In this document: one piece after another, positions 63,256 to 64,000 of the stretch
Layout: the number at the start of each line of letters is the position of its first letter
Numbering within the stretch: position 1 is the first letter of the stretch
NCBI RefSeq assembly: GCF_037038585.1
Contig: NC_092525.1
Span: 29,910,367-29,974,366, forward strand
Reading direction: 5' to 3'
Source: Patagioenas fasciata
Taxonomy: Eukaryota; Chordata; Aves; Columbiformes; Columbidae
DNA: 64,000 nucleotides
Made by a program: the position numbers and the translations under genes
Notes under the pieces: model-generated
Database searches by the model: none
Told to the model about the DNA's origin: nothing
Seen by the model: the letters and a program-made list of their open reading frames with translations, nothing else

Positions 63256-64000
63256 GTAATGTCTGACTTTTTGAAAAAAACAATTAAATAAAATGTAGTT
63301 TTCCTGGAAGAATGATCCTAAACTATCTTGACAAGAGCGCCAAGGTAATCAGATTTAAAGTAAGGAAAGATGGCAGTGAAGGAAAAAGAAGGGAAGAATT
63401 CAGACACTCCTTGGGAGACTCTTCATGTCACCTCCAAGACCAGTCACTGCATATCAGTCCAGTTTGCCGCTGTAGCCACTGTTAAGTCCATGGAGTCAGG
63501 CTGCGTAGATCTGAGGCCCTCTTTCCTTGTGTTCCTCAATTAAGTTTGATTAACACTTTGGCTGAGAGTCCATGGAGCTTGAAGTGCTCAGAAAGAAAAT
63601 CTAACCCCTGAGCCCAAGGGTTTCATCATTCACGTACAAGTGGCATTTATCCTGTTTCTTTGGGGTATGTCCTCAGGCTAGTGTAGAGCGTGGGGTCCAG
63701 TCCCTTGTGGATCAACTATGGAGCTTTTATCATCAGCTACATGCTGGCCTCAGGGCAGGGCATCCATTTGGAAATGCTGGGGATCTGACATCTGCACTAG
63801 TGGGGCAAAGAGCTTAATGAATGTTACGATAGTAGAGAGTAACAAGTAACATGGGACATACAGTAACTGCACAAAAGCCACCATCTCTTGCCAAAGCAAA
63901 TGGGGTTTTGGGCTAGGACTTGCTAGTGATAATCTCCTGAATATGCCTGAGTAAATCTCCTGAATTTGCAGAGTAAGTATTGTGATGTATTTAAAATTTA
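63256..64000 (+). other. PLPPR5: PLPPR5 intron 5 (start only)
   Basis: The window ends inside this intron. Nothing resembling the last PLPPR5 exon was found in these 745 bases. The first 40 bases contain the read-through stop and the AATAAA described separately. Confidence 0.8.
63287..63292 (+). promoter_or_regulatory. PLPPR5: Intronic polyadenylation signal candidate (AATAAA)
   Basis: A canonical AATAAA hexamer lies 31 bases into intron 5. It overlaps the in-frame stop TAA at 63289-63291 that is met when exon 5 is read through its donor. A transcript cleaved shortly downstream would encode 315 residues with a novel 11-residue tail (VMSDFLKKTIK). The hexamer alone is common in AT-rich DNA; what is unusual is the overlap with the read-through stop. 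Confidence 0.4.

Noticed and set aside
63256..64000. Last PLPPR5 coding exon
   Set aside because: No sequence encoding the known short C-terminal tail behind an acceptor was found; it must lie downstream of the window.
1..64000. tRNA, rRNA, CRISPR array, bacterial operon or phage-like system
   Set aside because: No cloverleaf, regularly spaced repeats with spacers, or clustered prokaryotic-style genes are present. The window is ordinary vertebrate genomic DNA.

Overview
This is vertebrate nuclear DNA, most likely from a bird. It is AT-rich and gene-poor, and its one recognisable gene is split by GT-AG introns. The clear interspersed repeats are CR1 LINE 3' ends of the avian/sauropsid type. 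The species cannot be told from the sequence alone.

The gene is PLPPR5 (phospholipid phosphatase related 5; also LPPR5 or PRG-5), on the + strand. Five coding exons are present: 29553-29783, 49809-49941, 52231-52481, 61266-61442 and 63136-63255. They join in frame without a break to give 304 codons. Intron phases are 0, 1, 0, 0, 0, and every junction has a canonical GT donor and AG acceptor. The protein aligns along its length with vertebrate PLPPR5 as I remember it. Only the short C-terminal exon is missing, and it must lie beyond position 64000. The product is a six-pass membrane protein of the lipid phosphate phosphatase superfamily. Its catalytic motifs are degenerate, as is typical of the PLPPR (plasticity-related gene) family.

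Layout. 1-28917: upstream intergenic DNA with no supportable gene. It holds homopolymer tracts, two strand-biased purine/pyrimidine blocks, two old MIR-like SINE relics and two CR1 fragments. 28918-29975: CpG island with the presumed promoter, 5'UTR and exon 1. 29784-49808: a 20-kb first intron with two adjacent CR1 3' ends, an MIR-like tail, a GT microsatellite, a 16-C run and several unexplained open stretches. 49942-63135: introns of 2.3, 8.8 and 1.7 kb between exons 2-5. 63256-64000: start of intron 5, which opens with an in-frame stop overlapping an AATAAA signal and so could encode an alternative C-terminus.

I found no tRNA, rRNA, CRISPR array, operon or other non-vertebrate system. The points most worth a second look are the possible intronic polyadenylation isoform after exon 5, an upstream ATG whose frame overlaps the start of the PLPPR5 coding region, and a 215-codon antisense open frame in intron 1 next to a CR1 tail.
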